Below are positions 11,192 through 21,376 of a stretch of 27,905 nt of DNA, in pieces. Below the pieces are notes generated by a model. It saw only the letters and a list, made by a program, of their open reading frames with translations, did not search any database and was not told the origin of the DNA. This DNA is from Selaginella moellendorffii. Taxonomy: Eukaryota; Streptophyta; Lycopodiopsida; Selaginellales; Selaginellaceae. Each line of letters begins with the position of its first letter. Within the stretch, counting starts at the first letter, position 1. Position numbers and translations under genes: made by a program. The DNA is taken from contig NW_003314471.1 of NCBI RefSeq assembly GCF_000143415.4, positions 26,066-53,970 on the forward strand. Direction: 5' to 3'.

Positions 11192-11400
11192 CAAGGACGT
11201 GGTCGTGGCCATGACGTTTGCTGTTGGGCATGTGATGAAGTTGGGCATACCTATTGCCATTGTTGGCATTTTTCGGATTGGCAACCTTCATTTCCTGGGT
11301 GGAGACCTTGGCATCAACATCCTCCTGTTGGTGTTGTTGTAGTGGAAGGTCTAGACACTGCAATACATCTGGGAAACGAAAAGTTGTGCGAGTAATGGAG
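11187..11400 (+). pseudogene. gag: Ty3/gypsy element 2, Gag nucleocapsid (CCHC zinc knuckle)
   Basis: Directly after the element A duplication the frame reads GQGRGRGHD followed by CWACDEVGHTYCHC. This is a CX2CX4HX4C zinc knuckle behind a Gly/Arg-rich stretch, the usual C-terminal end of Gag that binds the RNA genome. It is the continuation of the Gag fragment that stops at 4299, which confirms that A is an insertion in one gene. Confidence 0.85.
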
Positions 11401-11529
11401 GGACCTTGTGCGAATAATTTAGTGACCCCTTCATCTTTCTTTCGGGAGTATCATTAAGAGGTTCACTCAGCATCGGTTCATCCAGTGTTTATTTTCCAAA
11501 CTCGTTTTTATAATAAAAGGTCTCCTTTA

Positions 11530-11830
11530 ATTCTCTCTATATTGGTTGATACAGATTCGAGTTTATCTTCTATTGCTCAACCTATTGCCACAAGTTGGCG
11601 TTTACACTTGCGTCGTGCGGCATAACCAGTTTTCATTCTTTATAGCAACGGCCGTACATATGCATGTGCACGGGATGAGGCGGACCTGGTTGTGCGTGTT
11701 TGTGAGCTTGAGTTGCAATCCTTGTAGGTGGTGCTGAGTCAAGCTTTTGACCTCATCCTTGGTATGAATTGGTTGCAGCGCAATCATGCCAAATGTGACT
11801 TTGAGGCTTCTCCCCCTTGTTTCATACTTC
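11530..11830 (+). pseudogene. pr: Ty3/gypsy element 2, aspartic protease
   Basis: In frame +1 the stretch ILVDTDSSLSS (11539-11571) occupies the place of the retropepsin active site, with Asp in place of the catalytic-loop Gly (D-T-D rather than D-S/T-G). About 70 codons later LILGMNWLQRNHAKCDF matches the conserved LGMDWL end of gypsy proteases. Stop codons lie between the two, so no active enzyme is made. Confidence 0.75.
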
Positions 11831-11989
11831 CTTATGTTTCATCCATTCCTCTCACTTTTGTACCTCTTCGTCCCTTTATTTCTACTTCTGCTTCCATTAC
11901 TTTTGTTTCCCCATTATTTCCTCCTATATTTCCATCTTGTTCTTCTCTTCCCTTTTCCAGTCCCTTCAACAATCTTTGTGTTGCAGAGG

Positions 11990-12890
11990 TTGACCAGCTC
12001 ATAAAGGAGTATTTTAATCTCTTTGACTTTGACACATCGTCTAGGGCCAAGATTGCCACATGTCATCCGATTCCAAATGGGGATGCTCGTTTAATCAAGG
12101 TTCCTGTTCGTTGTCGGTCACCAAAGAGATCAAGATTTTACGCGCAAATGTTAAGGAAATGTTAGAGAAGTGTGTTATTCGGAAGTCGCAATGTCTTTGG
12201 GTATGTGAACCTTATCTTGTGACAAAGCCTGATGGGAGTATTCGTTTATGCATCGACTATCATCCGTTAAACAAAGTAACGATCCCAGATGTGTACCCTT
12301 TTCTTCACACTACTGATCTCTTGGATTGTCTAAAGCAAAGTCATTAGTTCACCAAGCTAGATCTTGCTTTTGGGTATTGGCAAGTACCAATGGCCGAAGA
12401 AGATATTCCTTAGACTGCTTTTTGTATACCATTTGGATTGTATGAGTTCTTGGTGATGCCATTTGGTTTGAACAATGCTCCAACAACTTTCCAACCGATG
12501 ATGGACGAGGTCCTTTGCGATATGCTGGAGGTGACTGCTAACTTCATTGATGATGTCTTGATCCACTCGGAGGGGACATGGGAGGAGCATGTTCGTGATG
12601 TTCGTAAAGTGTTGGATTGGCTACGGGACGTTGGTTTAAAGCTGAAGTGGTCAAAGTGCGTGTTTGGTTCCAAGGACACAACTTATCTTGGGTACTATAT
12701 TTCTTATGAGGGTTTGCAAATTGATCTTAACAAACTTGTGGCTATTCTAAAGTTCCCTACTCTGAAGTGTGTAAATGATGTGTAGTGCTTCTTGGGCAAG
12801 GTGCAGTATCTCAGTCGCTTTGTGGATCATCTTTTTGATCGCACTGCACCATTGCAAGCGTTGTTGGAGTCATCAACATCATCTTTCATC
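11990..12890 (+). pseudogene. pol: Ty3/gypsy element 2, reverse transcriptase
   Basis: Matches RT in order: LVTKPDGSIRLCIDYHPLNK (about 12216-12275), FTKLDLAFGYWQVP (12349-12390), FLVMPFGLNNAPTTFQ (12447-12495), and the catalytic region FIDDVLIHSEG (12543-12575), where the usual Y-L-D-D is F-I-D-D. A frameshift near 12125 and stops at 12345-12347, near 12411 and at 12783-12785 break the frame. It lies downstream of the protease as expected for pol. Confidence 0.9.
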
Positions 12891-13225
12891 TGGATTGTCA
12901 GCAGGCATTCATGGATCTCAAAGAGCTATTGACGACTCCTCCAGTTTTGGCATATCCTGACTATACTCGACCTTTTATTTTGCACGTGGATGCTTTTGAC
13001 ATTGGAGTTAGAGGAGTGTTGATGCAAGAAAGCTTGAGTGTGCCTTGTCAATGCCATCCCATTGTGTATATAAGCCATACATTATAACCAGCGGAGATGA
13101 ACTACTCCACGATAGAGAAGGAGTGTTTAGCAACACTCTGGGGTTTTGAGAAACTTCAGGCATATCTACATGGTTCTCGGACGTTACTTGAAGGTGACCA
13201 TACTGCCGTCACTTGATTAGTGAAA
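12890..13225 (+). pseudogene. pol: Ty3/gypsy element 2, RNase H
   Basis: Frame +2 gives FILHVDAFDIGVRGVLMQES (about 12975-13035), equivalent to the first catalytic Asp region, then MNYSTIEKECLA (about 13100-13135) with the catalytic Glu. It is out of frame with the RT upstream and carries stops near 13086 and 13213. The spacer to integrase is much shorter than usual, so a deletion joins the two domains. Confidence 0.8.
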
Positions 13226-13239
13226 CGGAAGAACTTCGT

Positions 13240-13831
13240 TAGTTGTACTGCTAGGTGGGTATATGGGACATCATCGTGTAACTGAGAAGCTGCGCAGGTT
13301 TTCTATTGGCCGAAGATGCGGCGTGATATTATCTAGTATGTGCATAGTTGCATTTGGTGCCAAACTCGTAATATTCCCCCTCGTGTCGTGGAAAGACGGT
13401 TGGAGTCAATTACAATTTCCCATCCATTTGAGTTGGTGGAATTTGATCTTATGGGACCTTTTCCACGGTCGGTTGCTCGCAATGAGTATGTTATTATTGT
13501 TTTTGACTACTCGACTCGTTGGGTGGAAGTTGGTGCTCTTGCTAGCACCTTTGCAACTGTTGTTGGATACTTCCTCCTCAATCAAGTGGTGTTCCAACAT
13601 TCTTGTCTAAAGCAGATTCTTTCGGATAATGGTTGCACATTTATAGCTGAGGCATTTCATGTTCTGACATCTCAGTTGGGGATATGTCACACTTTCACGA
13701 GTGATTATCATCCATAATCAGACGGTTTAGAGGAACGGCTTGTTCGGACATTCAAAAGGATGATTGCAAAGTATATAAACTTTTAGCATTTGGATTGGGA
13801 TGGTTATTTGCCATCTCTTCGGTATACATAT
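13240..13831 (+). pseudogene. pol: Ty3/gypsy element 2, integrase (cut by element B)
   Basis: A remnant zinc-binding region (HHRVTEKLRR, then CIWCQTRN in another frame) precedes the catalytic core in frame +2: FDLMGPFPRS and ILSDNGCTFIAEAF supply the two Asp positions, and the SDGLEERL stretch after a stop supplies the Glu. Element B interrupts the gene at 13832; the remainder lies beyond the right end of the window. Confidence 0.85.
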
Positions 13832-14337
13832 TGTGAGACACAAAATCCCTAGGCCCCAAAGTGGAGCTGGAAGGGTGCCATGTGGTAGTGGCCGAAGCGA
13901 GAGCCAAACGAGCGTAACACGTTTGGACCAAAAGCTCCGACTTGAAAAGTCAAGAGCGGGAGTGGAACTCCCAACGAAGTGCTCGAGGAATGAGCACGAA
14001 GCGAGCAAAAAGCGAGGCTCCAAAAAGGGACCCATAAAGGACCAACACATGACATGTGGAATTGTCCGAGATGGACTCGAGTTGGAGGCCGAGATGGAGT
14101 CCGAGATGGAGTCCGAGATGGAGTCCAAGATGGAGTCCGAGAAGGAGTCCGAGGTGGACCCGAGATGGACCCGAGATGGAGTCCGAGATGGACCCGAGAT
14201 GGAGTCCGAGATGGACCCGAAATGGAGTCCAAGATGGACCCGAGATGGAGTCCGAGATGGACCCGAGATGGAGTCCGAGATAGAGTCCGAGATGGACCCA
14301 AGATGGAGTCCGAAGTCCAGACCGAGTCCGAGACCGG

Positions 14338-14369
<32 letters not shown>

Positions 14370-15472
14370 TCGGGACTGAGACCGAGACCGAGGCCGAGAC
14401 CGAGCCCGAGCCCGAGTCCGAGTCCGAGTCCGAGTCCAAGTCCGAGTCCGAGTCCGAGTCCGAGTTCGAGTCTAAGAGGGTGAAAGCCCAAAGCGTTCGT
14501 CTCCCAGACCCTGGGGGGTTTGGTGAGCTTCAAAAGCATAGTAAGGGGGAGGACTGCAGTGGAGCCAGTTTGGCCAGGAAAGGCCAGTTTAGCCCAGGAA
14601 GGCCGGACCCAGTGTTGGGTGATGAGCTGCCCACTGGGAAGTCCAAGACTAGAGTGAACACAAGCCGACAAGCAGGGTAGCTTGGTGAAGTGTTCAAGAG
14701 CCGGCTCTAGTTCCCCCGGGAGATCGACTGGCCGATGCTCCCAGTCCAAGTGTGGGTGGCACTACCTACTTGGATACCTGTCGTGGCTCAATGGAACCTC
14801 GCTCTAAGCCCATGGCTAGAGCACCTAAAGGCGGAAGGCGAGGAGAGTACCCATGAGGCCCGCGTAGGGCCACGGTGTTCCAAAATGGTGTCCCAAAGTC
14901 CCAGACTGTGGAAAGGAAGAGGGGTAGCCCTCTGGTGGGGTGACCAAGGACACAGTCACACAGTGAGGAAGTCCTAGAGGATAGTGGGACTTAGTGGTCG
15001 GGCCGGTGGGCCTTGATCCAGTGGCAGTATTGGCGAACACAGCCAAGGACAAAAAGGGACTTGGTGGGGACCGGAACAGAGATATTGGGGAAGGCTATTC
15101 CCCATGTCTGTAGGCATCCTAAAGACGTTAAGGAGTGGATCTTGGATGATCCCTCATGGACGGATGACCCAGTCTTTGAGAGACGGGATGGGAATGCAGG
15201 TGGTGTTGGACCATTGGTGTGACCAAGGTGAATAGGTATGGCCTTAGCGTAATGGGCCGATATGTCGGTGGTACCTTGGGGTGTCAATCATGGGATCGGA
15301 CACGTGGAGCATTTAGACCAAGTGCAAAGGTTGAGTGGCATGGATACCATTCTCGGGGCTAGCAAGCCCCAAGTCCTAATTGGGACTTATGGATGTTGTG
15401 AATGAGACTCCTCCAAGTGGTCGGAGGTGTGGTTAAGTGACTAAAGTAAAATGGAAAAATTAGTCGCTTACA
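13832..15472 (+). repeat. Element B 5' LTR
   Basis: Runs from TGTGAGACAC to CGCTTACA and aligns with both A LTRs in reverse orientation. At 1641 bp it is shorter, mostly because its repeat zone has fewer units. Confidence 0.9.
14064..14475. repeat. GAGATGGA / GAGTCC minisatellite in the LTR of element B
   Basis: Units of the GAGATGGAGTCC and GAGATGGACCC types, then GAGACC and GAGTCC hexamers, the complement of the zones in element A. Several overlapping open frames here are artefacts of the periodicity. Confidence 0.95.
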
Positions 15473-15475
15473 ACT

Positions 15476-15487
15476 TGGTATCGGAGC
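15476..15487 (+). promoter_or_regulatory. Primer binding site of element B (initiator tRNA-Met type)
   Basis: TGGTATCGGAGC lies three bases after the LTR end and differs from the plant initiator tRNA-Met site TGGTATCAGAGC at one base. Confidence 0.85.
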
Positions 15488-17670
15488 TGTTCCTTAGTCC
15501 AACTTTTATTGGTGCTCAAGTATATCACCACTAGTGTTGGCATTGGAAGGTCCGAGGAGTGGGCCTATCCTTGAGGAGTAGCAAGTCGGGAAGACATGGC
15601 TCTCCATTACAGTTCATGTGTGAACATATAGACGAGATGGTGGATAGAAAAGGGCCAATAATGGAACGACTTTGGGATCTTGGGAACAGTGCAAGGTTTT
15701 CCTCATTGAGTTGAGGATGTGATCTGGATGAGCATTTGGCTCAGCCAATTGGCTAAGGTAGTTGTGGTAAACAACTATAGTTGGGATCACGGGGAAGATA
15801 GAGACTCTAAAACAATAAAGGAGTCACAAGATTATCCTCACATAGTTGAGGCTAGTGCTCATGAAAGTGAGATCAGAATGGATGACCGTGAGAGGTCAAG
15901 CATGGGCGAGGACACGAGTCCTTGAAGTGGTAGCCAAGGCTACCTCTAGTAAATGCTGGAACAACCCAAGGAGTTGGGGGGTGTATTTAGAGATGAGTTG
16001 GTATTCTCATCACATGGACAAGTAGTCCTAAGGGGCAAAGATTGGCCCCAGAAAACAAAATCAAGTGTCAGAGTAACACTTGTGCGAATAGTCCTTGTGA
16101 GTAGGACGTGAATGCAAGAAATGTATTCCAGTGAGCTAGTGCCTCACAAGTAGGACCTTACGGGTCTGTGAATTAACCAAGTCCAAAACTGCTGGATGAC
16201 TCAAGTAGAGTCAAGGGATGGTCCTAAAAAAACTGATGGAAGCATTTGGACTGAGGTGTGTTGTACTCCACAAAGGATGGGGGGGGATCATAGGATCCAA
16301 TGATGAGAACAGAGGGTATCTCATCGATGGCAAAATGTGCCATGCTAAAGTTATGGGAAAGGTGTTCCCAGAAGAAAACAACTTTGACACAAAGTTGTGT
16401 GTGACCTCTATGGTGCAGTGCTAACGAATGGTTGGCATGAGAAAGAGTGGTGTTGGTCTTGGCAAAGACTTAGACACAAAGGGGAAGTGTCATAGAGGTA
16501 GGCTCGTGGAGCCGATGGTGTGGAGACACCAAATGTGCCAAGGTGTGATACCTTGAGGCTATGTTGGTGGGTTCATGAGAACCCCTTGCCAAAGGAATCC
16601 CAATGGAAATAGGAATGGCATAGCCTAAGCTGTAGAGCATGTAGTTGGAGTGTGGTGACCCAGATAATGATGGAGGTGTGAAAGCACCAAGCAATGAATT
16701 GTAGGACTTGACAACTATGAGGCAACTAAGCAAGAGGTGCAAGATAATTGGTTAAATGGGTAGAAGGTAGCTACCCAAGACTTTTTAATGGCATAAGGAA
16801 GTTAGATATACCCTTACGGGGGATAAATTGCTTATGTTGCGATATAGTAAGTCAATGTCATAAATGGGAATGCTCATTGTCAGGAGGCCATCATTGGGAC
16901 ACCCAAACACTCTAGAACACCAGGAGGTGGTGTTTCGTGTCGCAAGGGCAATAGATAAAGCCCAAGGGACTAAGTCCCTAGTGAATGATGGATAATAGAT
17001 GCTATCCAAATGTCCAAGGTTGTGAAGACAGAAGAAGACTGTCTACCCGAATTGGACAAAGCCAAAAAAGGAATTTTGGCAAGGCTAGTGATGGGTATGT
17101 AAATGCCCATAAGCAACAATGTAATCCCAGTGTGTAGGATTATAAGGTGAGCATACCCGGATTGAGGAACCACTCCTTGGGCTATTGGGTAGGTTCATCC
17201 CTAAGAATACTTGCTAAGGCATGATAGAAAGTGCAAAGCTATCCTCCTAGTCTGGAGGAGAATGACCAAAGGAAAGGTGTGAAGCCAAAAGCAAGAAGTA
17301 AGGGGATGGAACCGAACCATAGGAATCGAAGGGCATAACCAAGGTTGGTTATGCCAGCTGGGAGTGGAGAATCAAGTGGGGGCTCGAGGGTGTTGCCGCT
17401 AGCAACCGTGATGCCATGGAGAGTCTAAAATATGGAATTGTCCATGTTAGACTATATGGTAATTGGAAAGTTTGCAAAAAGGGGGGGCCTTAGCAAACTA
17501 AGGGACAGAGTTCCTTCAAGGTTCCCAAAGAGGATTCTAGGTAGCTTAGTACCTAGAGAGGCCAAGCGTAAATGGTTCAAGGAACGCGCGAAATCAGAGT
17601 GGCGCAGTAGAAGCGTGGTCTTGAAGCTTGCCATGAGGCGAAGCTATCAAGGTTGGGGAAGTAGTTCCAT
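15488..17670 (+). other. Internal region of element B
   Basis: No intact gene. It matches element A except for about 640 bp (roughly 16190-16840) that A lacks. Short open frames shared with A lie at 15719-15925 and 17432-17645. The latter is Lys/Arg-rich and runs into element C, so its apparent end at 17704 is not its original end. Confidence 0.6.
16190..16840 (+). repeat. Segment present in element B and absent from element A
   Basis: Sequence on both sides aligns between the two elements (near 16140-16180 and from about 16850 onward), but the middle has no counterpart between about 8770 and 8800 in A. It may be a deletion in A or an insertion in B. I saw no terminal repeats and no gene in it. 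Confidence 0.5.
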
Positions 17671-17692
17671 GCTCTATTTCGTTAAAGTGGGA
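17671..17692 (+). repeat. Left terminal inverted repeat of element C
   Basis: 22 bp, perfectly complementary to 27759-27780. Beyond it similarity is limited to a subterminal GTAAAAT.. motif (17701-17710) shared with the complement of 27730-27740. Confidence 0.85.
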
Positions 17693-17860
17693 TTTATTCA
17701 GTAAAATGGGACTAGGTACAAATTTTCAAGTATTTGAAAATGACGTGAAATTATATGTTTCTTGTGCAGGGGCTAGACATATCTGGGGCATGGTGACTAG
17801 CGCGGTGACTTTATGTCCAGACTAAGTCCATCTGGTTGTATAATAAATCTCATTGTCAAG

Positions 17861-17931
17861 GTGAACAAGCCGAATCTGAAGCTAAAGAAGAGCAATGGCA
17901 TGCGCGCACACACTATTTGTTTGTTCATTGA
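17861..17931 (+). pseudogene. Isolated copy of an acidic terminal exon
   Basis: After TTGTCAAG, a plausible splice acceptor, a phase-1 reading gives GEQAESEAKEEQWHA and ends at TGA 17929-17931. The opening matches the tail exons on the opposite strand at 19094-19131 and 19225-19259 (GTGAACAA[GT]CCGAAT[AC]TGAA). No upstream exon was found, so it looks like a detached fragment left by rearrangement or duplication. A palindrome copy lies inside it. Confidence 0.45.
17894..17915. repeat. Palindrome copy 1 (variant)
   Basis: ATGGCATGCGC followed by GCACACACTAT; the right arm carries two changes from the consensus. It overlaps the coding end of the isolated tail exon. Confidence 0.7.
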
Positions 17932-18299
17932 GCATGTGGTGAGCTTTCCAAGATGAACGTCATTCCTATTAGCCAAACATATAACTTAATGGTGAGAACA
18001 TTTAGATATTATTCAATGTTATCTTTTTCTAACGAATCTAATTGTGAAGGTATAGCAAGAGGCATTGCTAGTCTGGAGAAGTCATTTAACTCATTTGACC
18101 CTTAGTGTATTTTCATGAAACTAAATAACATTCATATTATTAAGGAATTTCTCTAGTACCTTTTTTTTACGACATAGAGGCTTGCATTTCTTTCAAAGGT
18201 GATTTAGTAAAAGGCCTGAGGGCACATGCCATTCTATTTCTCAGATCGGTATTAAGATATACTAGTGCAAAGGGAAAAAGGTATTTGGTGATCAAGTAA

Positions 18300-18321
18300 A
18301 TGGCATGAGGGCACACGCCAT
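18300..18321. repeat. Palindrome copy just after the stop of the small acidic gene
   Basis: ATGGCATGAGG then GCACACGCCAT. It lies 7 nt downstream of the TAG of the minus-strand gene and would form a hairpin in its 3' untranslated region. Confidence 0.85.
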
Positions 18322-18328
18322 TATAAGC

Positions 18329-18586
18329 CTAAGCGCTAGTGGACACCTCCTTTTTGGTACTCTCAGCGGTACTATCATCCTTCTCCGGGTCAGTTGTTTT
18401 GCTTTGGATTGTTGTCTCTGACGTTACTAGGGCGTTCTCGATAGTTGTTAATGTTGCCGTTTGTTCAGAAAAATGATCACCTGGAGTATATTACGGGGAG
18501 TTTGGAAGACTTATATATTCTACATCTTCACCTATCTCCTTCTCCGTCTCCTTTTCTGCCTCACTTACAGATTTTGTGCTTGCCAT
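18329..18586 (-). CDS. Small acidic Ser/Thr-rich protein, two exons, unknown function
   Basis: Exon 1 (18586-18532) starts at ATG with MASTKSVSEAEKETEKEI. A 51-nt GT-AG intron (18531-18481) follows in phase 1. Exon 2 (18480-18329) continues without a stop through DHFSEQTATLTTIENALV and ends KKEVSTSA at TAG 18329-18331. The product of about 68 residues is rich in Glu, Lys, Ser and Thr, with no signal peptide, membrane segment or known domain; it is probably disordered and soluble. The frame is also open upstream of this ATG, so a longer N-terminus on an earlier exon is possible. Phase and intron size match the other genes of element C. A palindrome copy begins 7 nt after the stop. Confidence 0.6.
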
Positions 18587-19093
18587 GAGGACGCTCTTCA
18601 CCCTAAAATATGGAGTTCGTTGTGTTATAAAAGGAAACCAACACACACGCTGCAAGGGAATGATGGTACATAAAGCACGTAAGCCCACAATATGGGTTTA
18701 TGTGCCATTAATATGGGCCACACGCCATATTATGAGATTTATGCACGTGTGATTGGTAAATACATATGTCACATCATCTTTGTTTTACCTCACACACTAT
18801 ATCAAGCCTAATGAACCATATCATATGTGCGCACATGCTATATATATGGAGAAGTATTATGCAAGGATAGAAATTCAATGCATGATTGTGGAGAGCAATG
18901 GCATGAAGCCACATGCTAAATAACATTTTAGAGAAAGAATTAAAATAGAAACATGCAAACAGTACTGAGTGGACCAAGATTTAGAAGTGCACAATTGAAT
19001 GAGGTATTTCTAATAAATATTTCACTCACCTCATATAGGAATGGCTACCACTCTCAAATGGCGTATCGCCTCATGCCATCACCTCGCAATTTA

Positions 19094-19131
19094 TTATAAC
19101 AATCCGATGAATTCATATTCGGCTTGTTCAC
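19094..19131 (-). pseudogene. Second copy of the acidic tail exon
   Basis: Minus-strand AAG acceptor followed by a phase-1 reading GEQAEYEFIGLL and a TAA at 19094-19096. It lies 3' of the tail exon at 19225-19259 and could serve as an alternative last exon. A palindrome (19058-19079) follows 15 nt after the stop. Confidence 0.45.
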
Positions 19132-19203
19132 CTTGAACTTTAAGTAAGATTTGCTAGAACAACTAAGAATTTATACTTGTTATTTGTACCATCTCACCTA
19201 GGA

Positions 19204-19225
19204 ATGGCGTAAGGCCACATGCCAT
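19204..19225. repeat. Palindrome copy touching the stop codon of the minus-strand gene
   Basis: ATGGCGTAAGG then CCACATGCCAT; its right edge shares one base with the TGA stop at 19225-19227. Confidence 0.9.
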
Positions 19226-20158
19226 CACGCCTCCTCTGATTCAGATTCGGATTGTTCACCTTGAAATAAAATACATTAGAAACTTAGTAAAGGAATATTC
19301 ATGAATCTCACCTTGAACCCGGGTTATGAATGCTTTTGCTGCATCTCTTGCATGGTCTGGCAAGGTGATGGTGGCACTCTGCTTCCGCATCCAACCATGC
19401 ACAACATTATCCACCGATATGCTCATGCTGGGATCCCTTGGATTCAGCACCCATCTCTTTTCTAGGCAATCCTTCGTATATCCGGAACTTGGCTTGAACC
19501 ACTCCACAGTTACATTGAAGGAGTTAGTTTCCGCGTCCTCCTCTGCATCAATGATGCAGCGCCCCACCCATATCATTTGTTTTTTATTACTGGGTCTGAC
19601 AAGCACGACCATTCCTTTGCAGACCTGTACTGGATTGAATGCTGAATCCGGCTTCTTGTTCCTCGGCCCACAATAGTGATCCTCAACATCATTATCTGTC
19701 ACTGCATTTCCAGAGGACATTGTTCCGCTACTATCTGGTGCTCTGGGTTCTGGCCAAAAGGACTCTTCCAATTCTTCATATACAACCGGCCCATTTTGGA
19801 TAGCAGATATAATCTTCTCCCAGTATTTGAGCAAAGGCTTGCACCTCTGAAAATAGGATTCTCCACCAAACACCAACCCCCTCTTCCAGAAGGCAATATG
19901 CTGTCTAATCCCGGCCACTATACTTTCCTGGTCTTTGAGTCCATCCGGGTGCATCGGCCGTGGGGAACCCTGAGGAATCATAGGTTCCCCAGTTATGGGA
20001 TCTCTCTTGAAGAGTTCAATGCCGTCCACTGGCAGCCACACTGTGTCCCATTCTCTCATCTTGTACCTCATCACTGGAGCACCGTCACACATGCTGAAAT
20101 GAAACTGAAGAGGCTTGGAGTGGCCAATCAGCGTTTCGGATCCGTCCCTGATGTAGCC
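19225..20158 (-). CDS. Unknown protein with a Trp-rich barrel-like region and acidic tail (3' exons)
   Basis: The main exon (20158-19312) is open throughout and begins after an AG acceptor in phase 1. A 52-nt GT-AG intron (19311-19260) joins it in phase 1 to a tail exon, 19259-19225, giving GEQSESESEEA and TGA at 19225-19227. Visible features: SMCDGAPVMRYKMREWDTVW and GIELFKRDPITGEPMIPQG near the start, and later GMVVLVRPSNKKQMIWVGR followed by VTVEWFKPSSGY and VDNVVHGW. The last part has the hydrophobic/Trp spacing of a small SH3- or BAH-like barrel, but this is a resemblance only. The 5' end is unresolved: two palindromes lie in the upstream intron, and the likely preceding exon near 20393 has a stop in the required phase. 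I do not recognise the family. Confidence 0.6.
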
Positions 20159-20230
20159 TCTTATACCATACAAAAATATATACAATTGCAGCAAGGCAAA
20201 AGGAATATGGCAATAGGCTAGTAGGGGCCA

Positions 20231-20258
20231 AAGATGGCATGAGGCCTCATGCCATCTT
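20231..20258. repeat. Perfect 28-bp palindrome copy
   Basis: AAGATGGCATGAGG followed by its exact complement CCTCATGCCATCTT. It lies in the presumed intron upstream of the minus-strand exon, with a second copy at 20332-20353 in the same intron. Confidence 0.95.
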
Positions 20259-20455
20259 GATATACACACAGTTGCAGGCAAGTAAAAACATACATGACAA
20301 TACGCTAGCCATGAAATTGCAAGGGCCCAAGATGGCATGTGGCCTCATGCCATTTCTAAATGTGGTCCTAAGCCATTCCATGGTGAACATACCAGGAAGC
20401 ACAAGTGCCGAATATCAAGAGGAAGCGGTAGCCACACCAAAGACAGTGTCGCTCG

Positions 20456-20640
20456 CAACACCGCAACTACTCGTAGCGCCGCTCGCAACACCGCAACTGC
20501 TCGTAGCGCCGCTCGCACAAACTGCCACTCGCATAAACTGCCGCTCGCAATGGCGCTCGCAATGCTACAACCGCTCGTAGACGCATAAACCACAGCCCAC
20601 AACGCCGCTTACACAAGCAGCGCTCACTGCGCTCAGCGGA
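20456..20640. repeat. CGCTCGCA-rich low-complexity tract (left)
   Basis: Imperfect repeats of CGCTCGCAACACCGCAACTGC and CTCGTAGCGC units. GC content is well above its surroundings. It lies upstream of the minus-strand gene, and a similar tract (22616-22790) lies upstream of the plus-strand gene, so the two may be related promoter or leader sequences. Confidence 0.7.
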
Positions 20641-20943
20641 ACCAAGAACACGGCGCACAAAAATGATAGACCTAGGAATGATTTTGAGAATTCAAAAATA
20701 ACACACGCTTGAACGTCACATCAAATCCTCTGACAAACCAGATCTTATGATTCCTCTGACAAATTTCAAACTGAGTAGCTTCTAGACTTTGCTGTCGAAG
20801 GTTGAACTTTGTCACATCATGTCCTTGCCTCGATCCAGCTGTGCCATGTCAGTGATTCAAACTTTGCCATGCCATGTCAGCGATCCGCGCCAAGATTATT
20901 CGCCGTGTAAAGGAATAATTATGCTGTGTGTGTACGTCCATTT

Positions 20944-21049
20944 ATGGCAATATAAGGCCACACGCCATTCAAAGAATAATGCTAGTCGAGCATTTTTTGG
21001 TGCATTTTTGGGTTCAAAATTGCATGAGCCCACACGCTATAAAGTTTAC
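20944..21049 (+). repeat. Palindrome-bearing repeat module, copy 1
   Basis: A palindrome (20944-20968), then ATTCAAAGAATAATGC, GGTGCATTTTTGGGTTCAAA and a degraded palindrome (21019-21040). The same order recurs at 21876-21985 and 22114-22272. Confidence 0.85.
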
Positions 21050-21376
21050 CTGTACCAAAAATAGAAACAGCTTTATTTACTTGGGAATTTAAGTGGTTGA
21101 GGCATTTTTAAACTTACAAACATATGCCCTACTTACATTCCTTTGGTTGCTTAAAATTCAAAAATATTATAAACCTTTCTTTTTGCATTTTCAATGTTTT
21201 CAATTATGGTTTTTGATTTTCGCAGGACCAGCCTAGTAATCTATTTGCATCCCGTCATGTTTATAGCTAGCTTTCGTTTGTCCCCTTCGCTAGCCTGAGA
21301 TACATTTGCTCGGCATCTGCCTCTTACAGCATTTGCCCAGAAAGGGCATCTTTCTTCACGCAGCATTTGCCACATG

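Larger units (their letters stand above)
13832..17670 (+). mobile_element. Element B, left part: LARD-like LTR element, same family as A
   Basis: The 5' LTR (13832-15472), primer binding site and first 2.2 kb of interior match the reverse complement of element A. The element is split at 17670 by element C and resumes at 27781. It sits in the integrase of element 2; the five bases before it are CATAT, which should recur beyond its 3' LTR outside the window. It differs from A more than A's LTRs differ from each other, so it is a separate insertion. Confidence 0.88.
17692..18328. other. Left subterminal region of element C
   Basis: AT-rich, with no complete gene. It holds a plus-strand copy of the acidic tail exon found in the minus-strand gene at 19225 (copy at 17861-17931) and three copies of the palindrome (17894, 18211, 18300). 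Confidence 0.6.

Noticed and set aside
19326-20221. Plus-strand frames of 116 and 181 residues opposite the minus-strand gene
   Set aside because: Shadows of the real exon, which has splice sites and a coherent protein on the minus strand.
20159-20338. N-terminal 60 residues of the minus-strand frame (signal-peptide-like, hydrophobic)
   Set aside because: The stretch is read from an intron containing two palindromes; an AG acceptor at about 20159 gives the phase used by all other introns.
20239-20602. Open frames on both strands starting MRPHAI, MWPHAI and the like
   Set aside because: The ATG comes from the palindrome arm and the frames run into intron or CGCTCGCA repeats.
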